From the NCBI GenBank assembly GCA_963850205.1, contig CAWKKJ010000015.1, forward strand, positions 434,001-498,000: a stretch of DNA of 64,000 bases, in the 5' to 3' direction. The notes under the pieces were generated by a model. That model saw nothing but the letters and a program-made list of their open reading frames with translations, was not told where the DNA came from and did no database searches. This DNA is from JACVRW01 sp963850205 (GTDB lineage Bacteria; Actinomycetota; Thermoleophilia; Solirubrobacterales; Thermoleophilaceae). Positions 8,890 to 18,739 of the stretch are shown here, in pieces. How positions within the stretch are numbered: the first letter of the stretch is position 1; every line of letters begins with the position of its first letter. The position numbers were made by a program, and so were the translations under genes.

Positions 8890-9282
8890 GTGGACGCGAA
8901 CCGCCTCAAATCGATCCCGATCTTCGCGGATATCCCCGACGAGGAACTCTCCCAGATCGCCACGTTCGCCCAGGAGATCAGCGTGGAGCCGGGACGGGCG
9001 CTCGTGCGCGAGGGCGACTTCTCCTACGAGTTCATGGCCATCGAGGAGGGCGAGGCCGAGGTCACCCGCGGCGGCGAGCACGTGGCCAACCTCGGGCCGG
9101 GCGATTTCTTCGGCGAGATGGGACTGCTGGAGAAGACGCTGCGCAACGCCACCGTCACCTCGACCACCGCGATGCAGCTCGTGACGCTCACCGGGTGGGA
9201 CCTCCGTAGGATCGAGCGCACGACGCCCGAGGCGGTGGAGCGCGTCCGGCGGGTGCTGGAGTCGCGCCGCCCGGAGGGCTGA
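8890..9282 (+). CDS. Cyclic-nucleotide-binding domain protein
   Basis: 130 aa from a GTG start, consisting of a single cNMP-binding (Crp-like) beta-barrel domain: IPIFADIPDEELSQIATF, GDFSYEFMAIEEGEAEV, then the phosphate-binding cassette GDFFGEMGLLEKTLRNATV with Arg. There is no helix-turn-helix or effector domain, so it is a stand-alone sensor or adaptor, not a transcription factor. Such proteins occur often in Actinomycetota; the partner is unknown. The enoyl reductase ATG lies three bases past its stop, so the pair is probably co-transcribed. Confidence 0.85.
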   Translation: MDANRLKSIPIFADIPDEELSQIATFAQEISVEPGRALVREGDFSYEFMAIEEGEAEVTRGGEHVANLGPGDFFGEMGLLEKTLRNATVTSTTAMQLVTLTGWDLRRIERTTPEAVERVRRVLESRRPEG

Positions 9283-9285
9283 GCC

Positions 9286-10455
9286 ATGGGCCGGATCGTC
9301 CTTTTCGGCGCCACGGGCTACACCGGTCGGCTCACCGCGGAGGCGATGGTGGCCCGCGGTTTGCGCCCCGTGCTGGCCGCGCGCAGCGCGGACAAGCTGA
9401 GGCGCCTGGCCGGCGAGCTCGGCGCCGAGCTGGAGGTGGCCGAGGCCGACGTCGCGGATCCGCCCAGCGTCTGTGCGCTGGTGGAACGGGGCGATGTCCT
9501 CGTCACCACGGTGGGGCCGTTCGTCCGCTTCGGCGCCCAGGCGGCCGCCGCGGCCACCACGAACGGAGCCCACTACCTGGACTCCACGGGCGAGCCGCCG
9601 TTCATCCGCGAGGTGTTCGAGCGCTACGGCCCGGTGGCCGAACGAGCGAAGTGCGGGATGCTCACCGCCTTCGGCTACGACTGGGTGCCGGGGAACCTTG
9701 CCGGCGGGCTCGCCCTCGAGCGGGCCGGGGACCGGGCCGTGCGGGTGGACACCGGCTACTTCTTCACCGGCGCCGCCGATCCCAAGGGCATGAGCGGCGG
9801 CACCCGGGCCTCGCTGGCGGGGATCATGGGCGCGCCCTCCTTCGCCTACCGCGACGGCATCGTCAGCAGCGAACGCGGCGCCAAGCGGCTGCGCACCTTT
9901 GCGCTGGGCTCGCGCGAGGCGTCCGCGGTCTCGGTCGGAAGCTCCGAGCACTACACGCTGCCCCGCCTGGCGCCGAACCTGCGCGAGGTGAACTCCTACC
10001 TGGGCTGGTTCGGCCCCGCCTCGCGGGCGATGCAGGTCACCTCGGGCGGCCTGTCCCTGGCCATGAAGCTGCCCGGCGTCGAGCAGCTCTGGGAGACGGC
10101 CAGCAGCCGCCTTGTCAAGGGCTCGACCGGCGGACCGGACGCCGAGGCTCGGGCCCGCGGCGGCTCGCACGTGGTGGGCATCGCCTACGACGCCTCTGGA
10201 AACGCCCTGAGCGAAGTGCACGTCACCGGGGTGGACGGCTACACCTTCACGGCCAGGATCCTGGCCTGGGGAGCGGAGCGGGTCGCCGGCGGCGGCCTGC
10301 GGGGGGTCGGAGCGCTCGGCCCCGTCGACGGCTTCGGCCTCGAGGAGCTCACCGCCGGCTGCGCCGAGGCCGGGATCGGCGAGGAGGAAGGCCGGCGCGG
10401 CGGGGCGGCGGCCGAGGATCGGCCCGCTGACTCGGAGATCGCGCCTCTCGCCTGA
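9286..10455 (+). CDS. Saccharopine dehydrogenase-like / trans-acting enoyl reductase family protein
   Basis: 389-aa protein with an N-terminal NAD(P)-binding fold (VLFGATGYTGRLTAEAMVARG) and the family segments TVGPFVRFGAQAAAA and YLDSTGEPPFIREVFERY. These match the trans-acting enoyl reductase/saccharopine dehydrogenase-like family, whose mycobacterial members act in trans on polyketide-derived lipids. No polyketide synthase lies nearby, so the substrate here is open. The C-terminal ~30 residues (after about residue 360) are low-complexity Glu/Gly/Arg/Ala and probably disordered. Confidence 0.8.
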   Translation: MGRIVLFGATGYTGRLTAEAMVARGLRPVLAARSADKLRRLAGELGAELEVAEADVADPPSVCALVERGDVLVTTVGPFVRFGAQAAAAATTNGAHYLDSTGEPPFIREVFERYGPVAERAKCGMLTAFGYDWVPGNLAGGLALERAGDRAVRVDTGYFFTGAADPKGMSGGTRASLAGIMGAPSFAYRDGIVSSERGAKRLRTFALGSREASAVSVGSSEHYTLPRLAPNLREVNSYLGWFGPASRAMQVTSGGLSLAMKLPGVEQLWETASSRLVKGSTGGPDAEARARGGSHVVGIAYDASGNALSEVHVTGVDGYTFTARILAWGAERVAGGGLRGVGALGPVDGFGLEELTAGCAEAGIGEEEGRRGGAAAEDRPADSEIAPLA

Positions 10456-10498
10456 CCGGGCCGCGCGGCGGCGCCTGGCCGCGCTGCTCGCCGCGGGT

Positions 10499-11584
10499 GT
10501 GGCCTCGCTGGTGGCCGGCCTGATCGTGGGAGGGGGGTCGGAGGAGCCGGACCTGCCGCCGACCGGCCAGGCGCCGGCGGGGGGCCCGGGGGGCGCGAGC
10601 CCCCCGGATGGTCTCCGCCTCGGTCTGCGCGAGACGATCGGCCAGGTGCTCGTCTCGAGCTTCGACGAGACCGTGATGCCCGACTACATCCGCCGCCGCC
10701 TGCGGGCGGGCGAGAGCGCCGGCGTGATCCTCTTCGGCAGGAACGGCGACGGAACGGAGCAGCAGTGGCGGACCCTTACGTCGTCGCTGCAGCGGGCCGC
10801 CTCGGGCGAGGCGCTGGTGATGGTCGACCAGGAGGGCGGCGAGATCAGGACGGTGAGCTTCGCCGGCCCGGCCGCCGGACAGGGGCTGCAGGGCGATCCG
10901 GACGCGGTCCAAAGGGAGGCGCTAGCCGCCGGGCGGCAGCTCCGCGCCGCCGGCGTGAACGTGAACCTCGCCCCCGTCGCGGACGTGGGCACGACCGGTT
11001 CGGTGATGGCATCGCGGGCCTTCTCGGGGGACGTCGCGCAGGTGGCGGCCGCCACCCGGGCCTCGGTGACCGGCCTCGACGAGGTCCGGGTGGGCGCCAC
11101 CGTCAAGCACTTCCCCGGCCTCGGCGGGGCCACGGTGAATACCGACGACGGGTCGGCCAGCGTGGAGTTCCGGCGCTCCGAGCTGGAGCCGTTCCGGGCG
11201 GGCGTGGAGGCGGGCGTGCCGCTCGTAATGCTCTCGCACGCGCTCTATCCGGCGCTGGACGAGAAGCGGATCGCCTCGCAGTCGCCCGCGGTGGTCGAGG
11301 AGCTGTTGCGGGGCGAGCTCGGCTTCGAGGGCGTGATCGTGACCGACAGCCTCGAGGCCCAGGCCGTGCTGGACCGCTCGGGCGTGGCCGAGGCGGCCGA
11401 GCGCTCGCTGCGCGCCGGGGCCGATCTGATCCTCATGACCGGCTCGGCCAGCTGGAACGAGGTCTTCCCGCGCCTGCTGCGGGCCGCGCAGGCCTCGCCG
11501 GAGTTCAGGCGACGGATCGAGGAGAGCGCGGCCCGGGTGCTGGCGCTGAAGCGGCGGCTGGGCCTGCGTGCACCGCGCGGCTAA
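10499..11584 (+). CDS. Glycoside hydrolase family 3 (NagZ-like beta-N-acetylhexosaminidase)
   Basis: About 361 aa, with the GH3 N-terminal barrel: AGVILFGRNGDG, VDQEGGEIRTV, VNLAPVADVG, the substrate-binding KHFPGLGG, and the nucleophile region VIVTDSLEAQAV. A His-containing general acid/base loop, as in NagZ, lies near KHFPG-TVNTDDG. NagZ-type enzymes cleave GlcNAc-anhydroMurNAc during peptidoglycan turnover. The N-terminus is hydrophobic, and the open frame continues upstream with a run of Arg residues before the hydrophobic stretch, so the true start may be a non-ATG codon slightly upstream of 10499 (for example CTG at 10475), giving a complete signal or membrane anchor. Confidence 0.78.
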   Translation: MASLVAGLIVGGGSEEPDLPPTGQAPAGGPGGASPPDGLRLGLRETIGQVLVSSFDETVMPDYIRRRLRAGESAGVILFGRNGDGTEQQWRTLTSSLQRAASGEALVMVDQEGGEIRTVSFAGPAAGQGLQGDPDAVQREALAAGRQLRAAGVNVNLAPVADVGTTGSVMASRAFSGDVAQVAAATRASVTGLDEVRVGATVKHFPGLGGATVNTDDGSASVEFRRSELEPFRAGVEAGVPLVMLSHALYPALDEKRIASQSPAVVEELLRGELGFEGVIVTDSLEAQAVLDRSGVAEAAERSLRAGADLILMTGSASWNEVFPRLLRAAQASPEFRRRIEESAARVLALKRRLGLRAPRG

Positions 11585-11627
11585 CTCCGCGGGCGAGCGC
11601 GGCGGAGCGCGGGCGGGGAAAGGGGCT

Positions 11628-11725
11628 GGGTAAGGAGGCGCAGCCCAGCGGCCCCGGCCCGAGTGTGGCTTCCGAAACTCGCGGTATGCGCGACCTCTGG
11701 AAGCCACACCCCCTGCTCCTTACCC
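11628..11725. repeat. Nested inverted repeat between GH3 and ppk1
   Basis: In the 179-bp gap between convergent GH3 and ppk1 genes a nested hairpin is visible. The outer arms GGGTAAGGAG (11628-11637) and its exact complement (11716-11725) enclose inner arms GTGTGGCTTCC (11663-11673) and its complement (11699-11709). A further TCGCG/CGCGA stem (11679-11693) has a 5-nt loop. The left side carries 25 extra bases between arms, the right only six. It could be a bidirectional terminator or a degenerate palindromic repeat; no T-tract follows. Confidence 0.6.
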
Positions 11726-11763
11726 CGCAAGCCGTTCGCCGGCGGTGCAGAAATCGGCGGCGG

Positions 11764-13848
11764 CTAATCCGCCGCGGCCCGCTCCATCGCCCGCTCCATC
11801 AGCTCACGATGCACCGACCGGTTGCCGCCCGTGCGGCGCTTCCAGCTCTCGTCGGGCTGCAGCTCCCAGGCGAAGGTGTCGTCGGCAAAGCAGCGCTTAA
11901 GGGTGTCCTCGATCTCCTCCTTCAGCGGCTCGGAGGTCACCGGGGCCAGCAGCTCCACGCGCGTGTCCAGGTTGCGGGGCATCAGGTCGGCGGAGCCCAT
12001 CCAGTAGTCCCGCCGGGCACCGCGCCGGAAGCCGTACACCCGCGTGTGTTCGAGGAAGCGGCCCACCACCGACACCACGCGGATGTTCTCGCTCACCCCC
12101 GGCACGCCCGGCCGCAGGCAGCAGATCCCCCGGATGTTGAGGTCCACCCTCACGCCGGCCTGCGAGGCCTCGTACAGGGCCCTGATGCAGCGCTTGTCCA
12201 CCAGCGAGTTCATCTTCATCACGATGCGGGCGTCCTCACCCGCCCGGTGAGCGTCGACGGTCCGCTCGATCTCCCGGAGCGCCCAGTCGCGCATGTGCTC
12301 GGGGGCGACGATCCCCTCGTCGTACGTCGGCGTGCGCGCCGCGCCGGTGAGCGCGTTGAAGAGCTCGGCCACGTCGGTGGCCAGCTGGCGGTCGGTGGTG
12401 AAGAGCCCGAAGTCCTCGTACAGGCGCGCGGTCTTGGCGTGGTAGTTGCCGGTGCCGATGTGCACGTAGTGGCGCGCGCCCCGGCCCTCCCGGCGGACCA
12501 CCAGCAGCGCCTTGGCGTGGGTCTTGAGCCCGGGGAGCCCGTGCACCACGTGAGCGCCCGCCTCCTCCAGCGAGCGGGCCCAGCCGATGTTGCGGCGCTC
12601 GTCGAAGCGGGCCTTCAGCTCCACGAGGCAGACCGCCTGCTTGCCCCGCTCGGCGGCCTCGATCAGCGACGGAACGAGGGCCGAGTCGTCGGAGGTGCGG
12701 TACACGGTCATCTTGATCGCGAGCACGTCGGGATCAGCCACGGCCTGCTGGACCATGCGCTCGACGCTGGTGGCGAACGAGTCGTAGGGGTGGTGCACCA
12801 GGATGTCGCCGGCGCGCATCGCGGCGAAGATGTCCGCCTTGCCGGTATCGGAGTCGGCGAACGCGGGCTGGGTCACCGGGGACCAGGGCGGGTCGCGCAG
12901 CTCGCGCAGCCCGTCCACGCCGTACAGGGACCACAGGTCGTTCATGTCGAGCAGGCCGTCCACGTTGACCACCTGCTCCTCCTCGATGGCCAGCTGCTCG
13001 ATGAGGTACTCGCGCATGTCGTCGTCCATCGACGCGGAGACCTCGAGCCGCACCACCTCGCCGAAACGGCGGCGCCGCAGCTCGTCCTCCACCGCGCGCA
13101 GCAGGTCGTCGGCTTCGTCGGAAACGGTGAAGTCGGCGTCGCGCGTGACCCGGAAGTAGTCGTGCCGCAGGATCTCCATCCCCGGGAACAGCGCATCCAG
13201 GTGGCGGGCGATGATCGCCTCGAGGGGCACGAAGGTCCGCCCGCCGATCTCCACGAAGCGGGGCAGCACCTCCTTCGGCACCTTCACGCGCGCGAAGGTC
13301 TCGGTGCGCGTTACCGGGTCGCGGAGCCAGACGGCGATCGAGAGCGAGAGGTTCGAGATGTAGGGGAAGGGTCGCCCCGGACCGACGGCGAGCGGAGTGA
13401 GCACGGGGAAGATCTGGTCCGCGAACTGCCGGTCGATGGCCTCGAGCTCCTCGCCGGCGCACTGGTCGCAGTCGATCACCCGGATGCCGTGCTCGGCCAG
13501 CGCCGGTCGCACCTCGTGCTCCCACTGCCCCACGTGACGCATTGCCAGCTCACGGGTGCGCTCGACGATCCGCTCCACGGTCTCGCCTGGGGACAGGCCG
13601 TCGGCCCCGCGTGCGTCGATGCCCGCCTCCACCTGGTCGTACAGGCCAGCCAGCCGGACCATGATGAACTCGTCCAGGTTGGAGGCGTAGATGGCGAGGA
13701 ACTTCACCCGCTCCATCAGCGGCGTGTTCTCGTCCTCGGCCAGCTCCAGAACCCGCTCGTTGAACTGCAGCCACGAGAGCTCGCGGTTGGTGTACAGCTC
13801 GGGGGCGTCGAGGCTGGGTGCTTCGGGGGTGGCGGTGACCGCTTCCAT
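11764..13848 (-). CDS. ppk1: Polyphosphate kinase 1
   Basis: 694-aa RNA-degradosome-type polyphosphate kinase. The frame is open further upstream, but the ATG at 13848 (MEAVTATPEAP...) precedes the family's N-terminal YTNRELSWLQFNERVLELA. Catalytic histidines are visible in LKTHAKALLVVRREG and IGTGNYHAKTARLYEDFG, with KARFDERRNI and GSADLMPRNLDTRVE near the ATP site. It reversibly polymerises the ATP gamma-phosphate into polyphosphate. Length is typical. It diverges from sixA with 36 bp between starts and sits in the phosphate island. Confidence 0.95.
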   Translation of the reverse strand: MEAVTATPEAPSLDAPELYTNRELSWLQFNERVLELAEDENTPLMERVKFLAIYASNLDEFIMVRLAGLYDQVEAGIDARGADGLSPGETVERIVERTRELAMRHVGQWEHEVRPALAEHGIRVIDCDQCAGEELEAIDRQFADQIFPVLTPLAVGPGRPFPYISNLSLSIAVWLRDPVTRTETFARVKVPKEVLPRFVEIGGRTFVPLEAIIARHLDALFPGMEILRHDYFRVTRDADFTVSDEADDLLRAVEDELRRRRFGEVVRLEVSASMDDDMREYLIEQLAIEEEQVVNVDGLLDMNDLWSLYGVDGLRELRDPPWSPVTQPAFADSDTGKADIFAAMRAGDILVHHPYDSFATSVERMVQQAVADPDVLAIKMTVYRTSDDSALVPSLIEAAERGKQAVCLVELKARFDERRNIGWARSLEEAGAHVVHGLPGLKTHAKALLVVRREGRGARHYVHIGTGNYHAKTARLYEDFGLFTTDRQLATDVAELFNALTGAARTPTYDEGIVAPEHMRDWALREIERTVDAHRAGEDARIVMKMNSLVDKRCIRALYEASQAGVRVDLNIRGICCLRPGVPGVSENIRVVSVVGRFLEHTRVYGFRRGARRDYWMGSADLMPRNLDTRVELLAPVTSEPLKEEIEDTLKRCFADDTFAWELQPDESWKRRTGGNRSVHRELMERAMERAAAD

Positions 13849-13884
13849 GTTCAGTGCTCCTCGGCCAGGGTATGGTGCCGCATC

Positions 13885-14322
13885 GTGATCTGGCTGTTGC
13901 GGCACGGCGACGCTGCGGACGGGACACCCGACGCCGAGCGGCCGCTCACCGACAAGGGGCGGCGCCAGTCGCGCGCCGCCGGCCGGGCGCTGAAGGTGCT
14001 GGGAGTGTCTCTTGACGCCTGCATGACCAGCCCCAAGGTCCGGGCTGCCGAGACCGCCGAGCTGGCCTGCGAAGAGCTCGGAGCCGATCCCCGGCTCGAG
14101 CCCAAGCTGTCCGGCGGTCCCTTCGATGCCGAGGCGCTCGCCGCCGGCCTGGGCGACCATGTGCTGCTGGTGGGCCACGATCCGGACTTCTCCATGGCTG
14201 TCCACGATCTCACAGGTGCCGACGTGCGGATGAAGAAGGGCGGCCTGGCCGGTGTCGACCGAGGCGAGCTGATCGTGCTCCTGCGCCCGAAGGAGCTGCG
14301 GGCGATCGCCGGCTCGGGCTGA
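13885..14322 (+). CDS. sixA: SixA-type phosphohistidine phosphatase
   Basis: 145-aa histidine-phosphatase-superfamily protein. The GTG at 13885 is chosen because translation then begins VIWLLRHGDAADG, with the RHG motif carrying the catalytic His at the very N-terminus as usual for SixA. TSPKVRAAETAEL supplies the second conserved Arg and VLLVGHDPDFS the second His. SixA proteins remove phosphate from phosphohistidine. The divergent pairing with ppk1, an enzyme that works through phosphohistidine, is suggestive, but direct interplay is not shown. It converges on ppx (12 bp between stops). Confidence 0.85.
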   Translation: MIWLLRHGDAADGTPDAERPLTDKGRRQSRAAGRALKVLGVSLDACMTSPKVRAAETAELACEELGADPRLEPKLSGGPFDAEALAAGLGDHVLLVGHDPDFSMAVHDLTGADVRMKKGGLAGVDRGELIVLLRPKELRAIAGSG

Positions 14323-14334
14323 GGCTCGCCGGCG

Positions 14335-15220
14335 CTAGGCAAGCGCCCTCCCCGCCACCAGCTCGAGCAGCGCCCCCTCCCGCAGGCCTCCGCGCGCGAT
14401 GCGCAGCGGAAGGCCCAGGAGGTCGGACATGGCCTCCAGCACGAGGATGCCGGCCGGCAGCAGGCGCACGCGCTCGGCGTCCAGCTCGAAGCGAGCCGCC
14501 ACCTCGTCGATGGGCGTGGACGAGAGCACGCGGATGCCGCGCTCCAGGGTCTCGTGGGCCAGCTCGGCGCCCACCAGCCGGCGCAGCGACGTGGCTGTGC
14601 CGCCCACGGCCACGGCGCTGTCGGCAGGCGGGGGCTCCAGCCCCTCGACCGTCCCCGACACGTGCCGGCGCACCTTCTCCAGCTCGTCGATTGAGGGCGG
14701 GTCCGAGCGCAGGTAGCTGTCGGCCAGGAAACCGGAGCCGATGCGAAAGGAGGCCGACCAGGCCATCCGTCCGCCCGGCTCGCCCACCGCCAGCTCGCTC
14801 GAGCCGCCGCCCACGTCGACCACGGCCATGGTGCCCTCGGCGGAGCCGAGCAGCGTGCGGGTGGCCCCGACGAAGGCCAGGCGCGCCTCCTCCTCGCCCG
14901 TGAGGACGCTCAGCGTCATGCCGCCCGCCTCCTCCACGGCGGCCACCAGGTCGTCCCGGTTGGGTGCGTTGCGGATGGCCGCCGTGGCCAGGGCCACGAT
15001 CTCCTCCGCACCCACCTCGCGCGCCACTGCGGTCTGCGTACGCACCACTTCGGCGGTCTCCGCGATCTTCTCTTCCGGAATCGAAGCCGCCATCGCCCAG
15101 GCTGCGGCCGATGCGGGTGAAGGCCCTCTGGTTGACCAGCTCGCGCAGCCCCTCGTCGGCAGCGTCGGCCACCAGAAGCCGGGTGGTGTTCGAGCCGATG
15201 TCGATGCAGGCGCAGATCAA
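14335..15220 (-). CDS. ppx: Ppx/GppA exopolyphosphatase, apparently frameshifted
   Basis: An N-terminal frame from a TTG at 15220 reads ICACIDIGSNTTRLLVADAADEG and RAFTRIGRSL, the ASKHA phosphate-1 motif of Ppx/GppA. The remaining family sequence (EEKIAETAEVV, ATAAIRNAPNRDDLV, GEEEARLAFVGA, VVDVGGGSSELAVG, GGTATSLRRL) continues in another frame that runs to 14335. The two frames join at about 15095-15105, so a one-base indel interrupts the gene in this sequence. Product would be about 295 aa, the short actinobacterial Ppx length. It degrades polyphosphate or pppGpp. Lies directly downstream of phoU. Confidence 0.85.
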
Positions 15221-15254
15221 GTGATCCGCGAGCCCAATGCCCTCCGCTTGCGGC

Positions 15255-15950
15255 TCACGGCGGCGCCAGCTCCGGATGCGATGCGTCCTCGAACTCGCGG
15301 AAGAGCCCTGTTACCACGAAGGCGGTCTGCTCGCCGATGTCGACCGCGTTGTCGCCGATGCGCTCGATGCAGCGTCCCACCAGGAGCATGTGCATGGCCC
15401 ACTCGCGCGGGTCGGGATCGTCGCCGATCTCCAGGGCCAGCTTGAACAGCTCGCGGTTGAGGGCGTCGATCTCGTCGTCCTGGCGCACGAGGTCCTGGGC
15501 CAGGCCCACGTCGCGGGCCGCGAAGGCCTCCTTCGCGTGCAGCACCTGCTGGCGGGCCTGGCGGCCCATCTGGTCGATGATCTCGAGCACGCGCTCGTCG
15601 GCGGGCGGCTCGTGGCCGGCCAGCGGGACCAGCTTGGCCATGTTCACGCACTGGTCGCCCATGCGCTCGATGTGTTTGATCATGTGCAGGATCGCCGCTA
15701 CCAGGCGCAGGTCGCCGGCCACCGGCGCTTGCAGCGCGAGTAGCGAAAGGACGCCCTGATGCACCTCCAGGTAGCGGCCGTCGATGCGGTCGTCGTCGGT
15801 GATGACCAGGCTGGCCAGCTCAACGTCCTGATGCTGGACGGTCTCGAGCGCCCGGTCGAACGACGTGATCACCATGTCGAGCCCACCCAGAGCCTGGTGC
15901 TCGAGCTCTTGGAGCTCGGCCTGGAAGTGGGTGCGCGTCGTGTTGGCCAC
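15255..15950 (-). CDS. phoU: Phosphate signalling complex protein PhoU
   Basis: 231-aa all-helical protein with two PhoU repeats: first FQAELQELEHQALGGLDMV through DLRLVAAILHMIKHIERMGDQ, second around DALNRELFKLALEIGDDP to LLVGRCIERIGDNAVDIG. The paired E-R-[MI]-G-D motifs are the metal-binding acidic signatures of the family. PhoU links the Pst transporter to the PhoR/PhoB-type signalling system and limits phosphate uptake. One base separates its start from the pstB stop, so it belongs to the pst operon. Confidence 0.95.
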   Translation of the reverse strand: MANTTRTHFQAELQELEHQALGGLDMVITSFDRALETVQHQDVELASLVITDDDRIDGRYLEVHQGVLSLLALQAPVAGDLRLVAAILHMIKHIERMGDQCVNMAKLVPLAGHEPPADERVLEIIDQMGRQARQQVLHAKEAFAARDVGLAQDLVRQDDEIDALNRELFKLALEIGDDPDPREWAMHMLLVGRCIERIGDNAVDIGEQTAFVVTGLFREFEDASHPELAPP

Positions 15951-15951
15951 G

Positions 15952-16869
<918 letters not shown>

Positions 16870-16892
16870 TCGTTCAGCCAACTCTAAATCAC

Positions 16893-17798
16893 CTACCACT
16901 TCTGCTCGTAACGGTTTCGTAGCCAGATGGCCACGCTGTTCATCGCGAGCAGCAGGATCATCAGCAGCAGGATCCCCGCAGCCGCGAGCGGCGCGTAGTC
17001 GTTGACGTCGTTGGAGGGCCGCGAGATCCAGTCGAAGATCTGGATCGGCATGGCGGTGAAGGCGGAGTCGAGACCGGTGGGATTGAAGTTGGTGAAGAAG
17101 GCGGCCCCGATCACGATCAGGGGGGCGGTCTCTCCGATGGCCCGGGCCAGCGCCAGGATCACACCGGTGGCGATCCCCGGCACGGCTGCCGGCAGCACCT
17201 GCTTCCAGATGGTCTGCCACTGGGTGGCGCCGAGCGCCATGGATCCTTCGCGGATGGAGGGAGGCACGGCCCGGATCGCCTCGCGGGCGGCGATGATCAC
17301 CACCGGCAGCACGAGCAGCCCGAGGGTCAGCCCGCCGGCCAGGATCACCGGGCCGAGGGACAGCGGGCCGCGGACCAAAAAGGCCAGGCCCAGGATGCCG
17401 TAGACGATCGACGGGACGGCGGCGAGGTTCTGGATGTTGAGCTCGATGAGCCGGTTCCACCACTTGGTGCCGTCCGCGTACTCCTCGAGGTAGATCGCGG
17501 TGGCCACCCCGACCGGCACGATGAACACCGCGCAGACCCCCATCAGCCAGATGGTGCCCCAGAGCCCCGACTGGATCCCGGAGTCGGCGGCGGTGATCGA
17601 GGAGAAGCTCGTGATGAAGCTCCACGTGAGGTTCGGCGCGCCGTCGATCGCGATGTCGACGAGGAGAACCCCGAGGAGGAGCATCGCCAGCCCCAGGCAG
17701 CCGAACATGGCCAGCCGGAAGCCGATGTCCTTCGTGCGGTTGCCCGTGGAGGCCTGGCCGATCGCCGGCGACGGGGCGCTCACCGACTGAGTTGTCAC
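16893..17798 (-). CDS. pstA: Phosphate ABC transporter permease PstA
   Basis: 301-aa permease with six predicted helices and the binding-protein-dependent transporter signature EAIRAVPPSIREGSMALGAT, where the EAA loop contacts PstB. The N-terminus has a cytosolic Ser/Thr-rich leader. The start overlaps the pstC stop by four bases (17795-17798). The segment NIQNLAAVPSIVYGILGLAF and the closing NSVAIWLRNRYEQKW tail are typical of PstA. Confidence 0.94.
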   Translation of the reverse strand: MTTQSVSAPSPAIGQASTGNRTKDIGFRLAMFGCLGLAMLLLGVLLVDIAIDGAPNLTWSFITSFSSITAADSGIQSGLWGTIWLMGVCAVFIVPVGVATAIYLEEYADGTKWWNRLIELNIQNLAAVPSIVYGILGLAFLVRGPLSLGPVILAGGLTLGLLVLPVVIIAAREAIRAVPPSIREGSMALGATQWQTIWKQVLPAAVPGIATGVILALARAIGETAPLIVIGAAFFTNFNPTGLDSAFTAMPIQIFDWISRPSNDVNDYAPLAAAGILLLMILLLAMNSVAIWLRNRYEQKW

Positions 17799-18739
17799 TC
17801 GTACACCTGCCGGTACTTCCGCACGAAGCGGATCGAGATCAGGTTCATGATCAGGGTGAGCACGAACAGCGTGGTGCCCACCGCGAAGATGGTCTTGTAA
17901 GCGATGCTCCCGGTGGCGATGTCGCCCTTCGCCGTCGTGGCGATGTACGACGTCATGGTCAGCATCGCGTCCAGCGGGTTGCCGTTCTCGGTGGGCTGGA
18001 GCCCGGACGCGATGACGACCACCATGGTCTCCCCGACCGCGCGCGAGAGACCCAGCACGATGGAGGCCACGATGCCGGAGAGGGCCGCCGGGAAGACCAC
18101 CCGCAGCGTGGTCTGCAGCTTGGAGGCACCAAGGCCGAACGAGCCCTCGCGCAACGACGCCGGCACCGCCGACATGGAGTCCTCGGAGATGGAGGCGATC
18201 GTCGGCACGATCAGGAAGCCGATGATGATGCCGCCCGAGAGGCCGTTGAAGATCCCCGCGTCGAGACCGAGCCCCGTGCGAATCACCTCGGGGGTGAAGA
18301 AGGTCAGCGCGAAGTAGCCGAACACGATGGTGGGCACGCCGGCCAGCAGCTCGAGGATCGGCTTGATGGTCTTTCGCACCCGCGGGTGGGCGTACTCGCT
18401 CAGGTAGATGGCGGCGCCCAGGCCCAGCGGTATGGCCACCGCCATACCGATCAGGCTGATGATCATCGTGCCCGCCACCAGCGGTATCACCCCGAAGGAG
18501 GCGGGCTCGATCGCCGGCGACCAGTCGGTGCCGAACAGGAAATCGGCAACACCGACATCACCGAAGAAGACGATCGTCTCCTGCACCAGCGAGAGCACGA
18601 TCCCGGTGGTCGTCAGTATCGAGATCACGGCCGCCGCCACGAGCAGAGCCTTGATGAGTTTCTCCCCGTAACGCGGGCGAGCCGCGCGGAGGCTCGGGGG
18701 CCCCGCGCGGCTCGTTCCGGCTGTGCTGCCTGCTTCCAC
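17795..18739 (-). CDS. pstC: Phosphate ABC transporter permease PstC
   Basis: 314-aa permease starting at a GTG immediately after the pstS stop. Six membrane helices; the EAA loop reads SAVPASLREGSFGLGASKLQ, and GVPTIVFGYFALTFF is the conserved periplasmic-side helix. The 35-residue Ala/Arg/Gly-rich N-terminal leader before the first helix is longer than in E. coli PstC. Forms the membrane channel with PstA. Confidence 0.94.
   Translation of the reverse strand: MEAGSTAGTSRAGPPSLRAARPRYGEKLIKALLVAAAVISILTTTGIVLSLVQETIVFFGDVGVADFLFGTDWSPAIEPASFGVIPLVAGTMIISLIGMAVAIPLGLGAAIYLSEYAHPRVRKTIKPILELLAGVPTIVFGYFALTFFTPEVIRTGLGLDAGIFNGLSGGIIIGFLIVPTIASISEDSMSAVPASLREGSFGLGASKLQTTLRVVFPAALSGIVASIVLGLSRAVGETMVVVIASGLQPTENGNPLDAMLTMTSYIATTAKGDIATGSIAYKTIFAVGTTLFVLTLIMNLISIRFVRKYRQVYE

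Noticed and set aside
8554..10221. Minus-strand open frame over the cNMP-binding and enoyl reductase genes
   Set aside because: Mirror frame of well-supported plus-strand genes, no recognisable domain, high-GC artefact.
10765..14322. Very long plus-strand open frame of 1,185 codons
   Set aside because: Mostly antisense to ppk1, with Arg/Gly/Val/His-biased composition; only its last 146 codons are a real gene (sixA).
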